From the NCBI GenBank assembly GCA_902620285.1, contig CACNHT010000014.1:1-33696 (forward strand): DNA of 33,696 nt. The letters run 5' to 3'. The position numbers were made by a program, and so were the translations under genes. Of the stretch, positions 32,806 to 33,696 are shown in pieces. The number at the start of each line of letters is the position of its first letter. Position 1 is the first letter of the stretch. Source of the DNA: an uncultured Alphaproteobacteria bacterium (GTDB lineage: Bacteria; Pseudomonadota; Alphaproteobacteria; HIMB59; GCA-002718135). The notes beneath the pieces are model-generated. The model worked only from the letters and a program-made list of their open reading frames with translations. It was not told the DNA's origin and made no database searches.

Positions 32806-32847
32806 ATGGGGCAAAACTCCCTCAGTGGAGAGGGCTTTATACCCCAT
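32806..32847. terminator. Nested G+C-rich hairpin between convergent genes
   Basis: ATGGGG (32806-32811) pairs with CCCCAT (32842-32847), enclosing an inner stem CCCTC (32819-32823) and GAGGG (32830-32834) with a six-base loop and A/U internal loops on both sides. It lies four bases after the lyase stop and 29 before the convergent barrel gene's stop, with a T6 run at 32863-32868 on the plus strand. Probably a bidirectional terminator; the two-tier architecture is more elaborate than usual. Confidence 0.5.
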
Positions 32848-32876
32848 AAATATATAGTGTGTTATTTTTTATTAAT

Positions 32877-33146
32877 CTACTCGACCAAGAAAACTAATTC
32901 TTGGCTATCTAAATCAACACCCGCATCAGTTCTAAGTTTTGCTAATTCTGGATCTTGCATTGCTGCTTGCATTTTTTCCATCGATTCAATCTCTAAAACT
33001 TGATAAATTTTAGTTTCATCATCTTTAGGGTGGCCATATGCTAAAACTTTTATTCCATATTTTTCTCTATGAGTATCAACACTGAGAAAAAGATTTTTCC
33101 ATTTTTCATAACCTTCTTTTAATTTAACATTCATGATTATTTTCAT
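32877..33146 (-). CDS. Small protein, probable dimeric alpha/beta-barrel fold
   Basis: This 89-residue protein starts MKIIMNVKLKEGYEKWKNLF, has a strand KVLAYGHP, a strand KIYQVLEIESMEKMQAAM and ends QELVFLVE, a typical ABM/DUF3764-like barrel order. I cannot assign an activity. AAGGA lies about six bases before the ATG. It is 32 bases downstream of the 107-residue barrel protein gene on the same strand, and the two are likely one transcript. Similar sequences in the window: 3442, 16231 and 21674 (minus). Confidence 0.7.
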   Translation of the reverse strand: MKIIMNVKLKEGYEKWKNLFLSVDTHREKYGIKVLAYGHPKDDETKIYQVLEIESMEKMQAAMQDPELAKLRTDAGVDLDSQELVFLVE

Positions 33147-33178
33147 AATACGTCCTTTTTCTATTACTTTTAGCTTTT

Positions 33179-33502
33179 TTAATTTGCTTCTATAATTACC
33201 AAATTTCTCACAACAACATCCTCTTTATTTTCACCTAATTGTGCCAAAGCTTCTTGATAACGAGGATCATTGTAACCATCTATTGCATCTTGTACGCTAT
33301 TAAATTCAACAACTGCTGAATATAATAAATCAAAATTCTTTTGAATATAGAACTTTGGTTCACTGCTAGCTGTAGGAACAAAATTTCCTGATTTCTTTTC
33401 TGCCTCCTCAGCAACAATATTCATAAATTTCTCTAAATATTGTCCCCATTTTTCTTCATTTTTAATTTCTTTTACTTGTCCAACCCAATATCCTTTTTTC
33501 AT
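33179..33502 (-). CDS. Small protein, probable dimeric alpha/beta-barrel fold (DUF1330/ABM-like)
   Basis: This 107-residue protein begins MKKGYWVGQVKEIKNEEKW and includes YLEKFMNIVAEEAEKKSGNFVPT, DLLYSAVVEFNSVQDAIDGYNDPRYQEALA and a C-terminal VVVRNLVIIEAN. The strand-helix-strand with GYNDPRYQEA matches the DUF1330-type barrel (usually SPEYQ in that place). Function is unknown for the family. A near-perfect AAGGAGGA precedes the ATG by about four bases, implying strong translation. It lies between the partial SnoaL-like gene (25 bases upstream) and the 89-residue barrel gene, all on one strand. Confidence 0.78.
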   Translation of the reverse strand: MKKGYWVGQVKEIKNEEKWGQYLEKFMNIVAEEAEKKSGNFVPTASSEPKFYIQKNFDLLYSAVVEFNSVQDAIDGYNDPRYQEALAQLGENKEDVVVRNLVIIEAN

Positions 33503-33527
33503 AAAATCCTCCTTAAAATAAGTTTAT

Positions 33528-33696
33528 TTACATTTCTGTAGCGCCAGTCTCTGTTCGCCAAATTAATCCATCTTTTTTTAATGCAACCATCATTAAAGCT
33601 TCTTTATCTCCAGATGCATAAGTATTAAAGCGATGTGTAACTAAAATTTCATCATTTTCATAAATACAACGAACTTTATCTTGAGTAATATTATTG
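33528..33696 (-). CDS. Partial SnoaL/NTF2-like protein, cut by the window edge
   Basis: The last 56 codons of a minus-strand gene are visible; the start lies beyond the window. The sequence VRCIYENDEILVTHRFNTYA then SGDKEALMMVALKKDGLIWR and TETGATEM is the strand-rich end of a SnoaL/nuclear-transport-factor-2-like domain, a small cone-shaped fold used by isomerases, hydrolases and binding proteins. It lies 25 bases upstream of the DUF1330-like gene and probably shares its operon. The family call is moderately sure; function unknown. Confidence 0.65.
   Translation of the reverse strand, partial: NNITQDKVRCIYENDEILVTHRFNTYASGDKEALMMVALKKDGLIWRTETGATEM

Noticed and set aside
32806..33003. 65-codon plus-strand ORF (MGQNSLSGEG...)
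   Set aside because: It starts inside the hairpin and runs antisense through the well-supported barrel gene at 32877-33146.
1..33696. CRISPR arrays, insertion sequences, prophage genes and rRNA
   Set aside because: No regularly spaced repeats, transposase, integrase or phage structural genes, or rRNA-like sequence were seen. The only tRNA-like sequence is the truncated one at 16523-16559.

Overview
The window is very A+T-rich, densely packed DNA of the kind seen in streamlined marine Alphaproteobacteria (SAR11/Pelagibacter-like, HIMB59/AEGEAN-169-like or a neighbouring clade). This placement is an inference from base composition, gene density and gene content; there is no rRNA or other marker gene here. 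Nothing looks like a phage, an IS element or a CRISPR array.

Left end (1-3.4 kb): a glutamine-riboswitch-like RNA (about 14-66) and a possible 20-codon leader peptide precede a three-gene operon: circularly permuted ATP-grasp protein, alpha-E protein and transglutaminase. Next come a small barrel-type protein with a strong Shine-Dalgarno site and three small four-helix membrane proteins (3.4-5.3 kb).

Sugar region (5.3-16 kb): an SDR epimerase/dehydratase; a minus-strand run of ABC exporter (Atm1 type), YghZ-type aldo/keto reductase (frameshifted), D-2-hydroxyacid dehydrogenase, membrane-anchored glucose/sorbosone-dehydrogenase-like propeller and GH68/32/43-like enzyme; then a GH32 enzyme, a second aldo/keto reductase and a PhyH-type dioxygenase. 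Neither glycosidase has a signal peptide and no sugar importer is present, so the substrate is probably a small sugar processed in the cytoplasm.

Nitrogen region (16-21.4 kb): a 59-codon membrane protein, a small barrel-type protein, a tRNA-like minihelix consisting only of acceptor and T arms, then a complete, tightly overlapped urease operon ureDABCEFG. Glutamine sensing at the left end and urease here both point to careful nitrogen economy.

Right part (21.4-33.7 kb): a small barrel protein behind an attenuator-like hairpin, a membrane protein, a bactofilin, a short chimeric gene remnant, a secreted FG-GAP repeat protein (frameshifted), a bacterial voltage-gated channel with an unusual pore motif, an AlkB-type hydroxylase, DMT and MFS transporters, an anchored HExxH protein, a GMC oxidoreductase, a secreted polysaccharide-lyase-like protein, two more small barrel proteins and a partial SnoaL/NTF2-like gene cut by the window edge.

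Two genes are broken by single-base shifts in A/T homopolymers (A7 at 10315-10321, A8 at 23489-23496). Sequencing error is the simplest explanation, though slippage or real decay cannot be excluded. The most interesting items are the glutamine riboswitch outside cyanobacteria, the tRNA minihelix before urease, the channel filter TLSSWEN and the chimeric remnant at 22836-22928.
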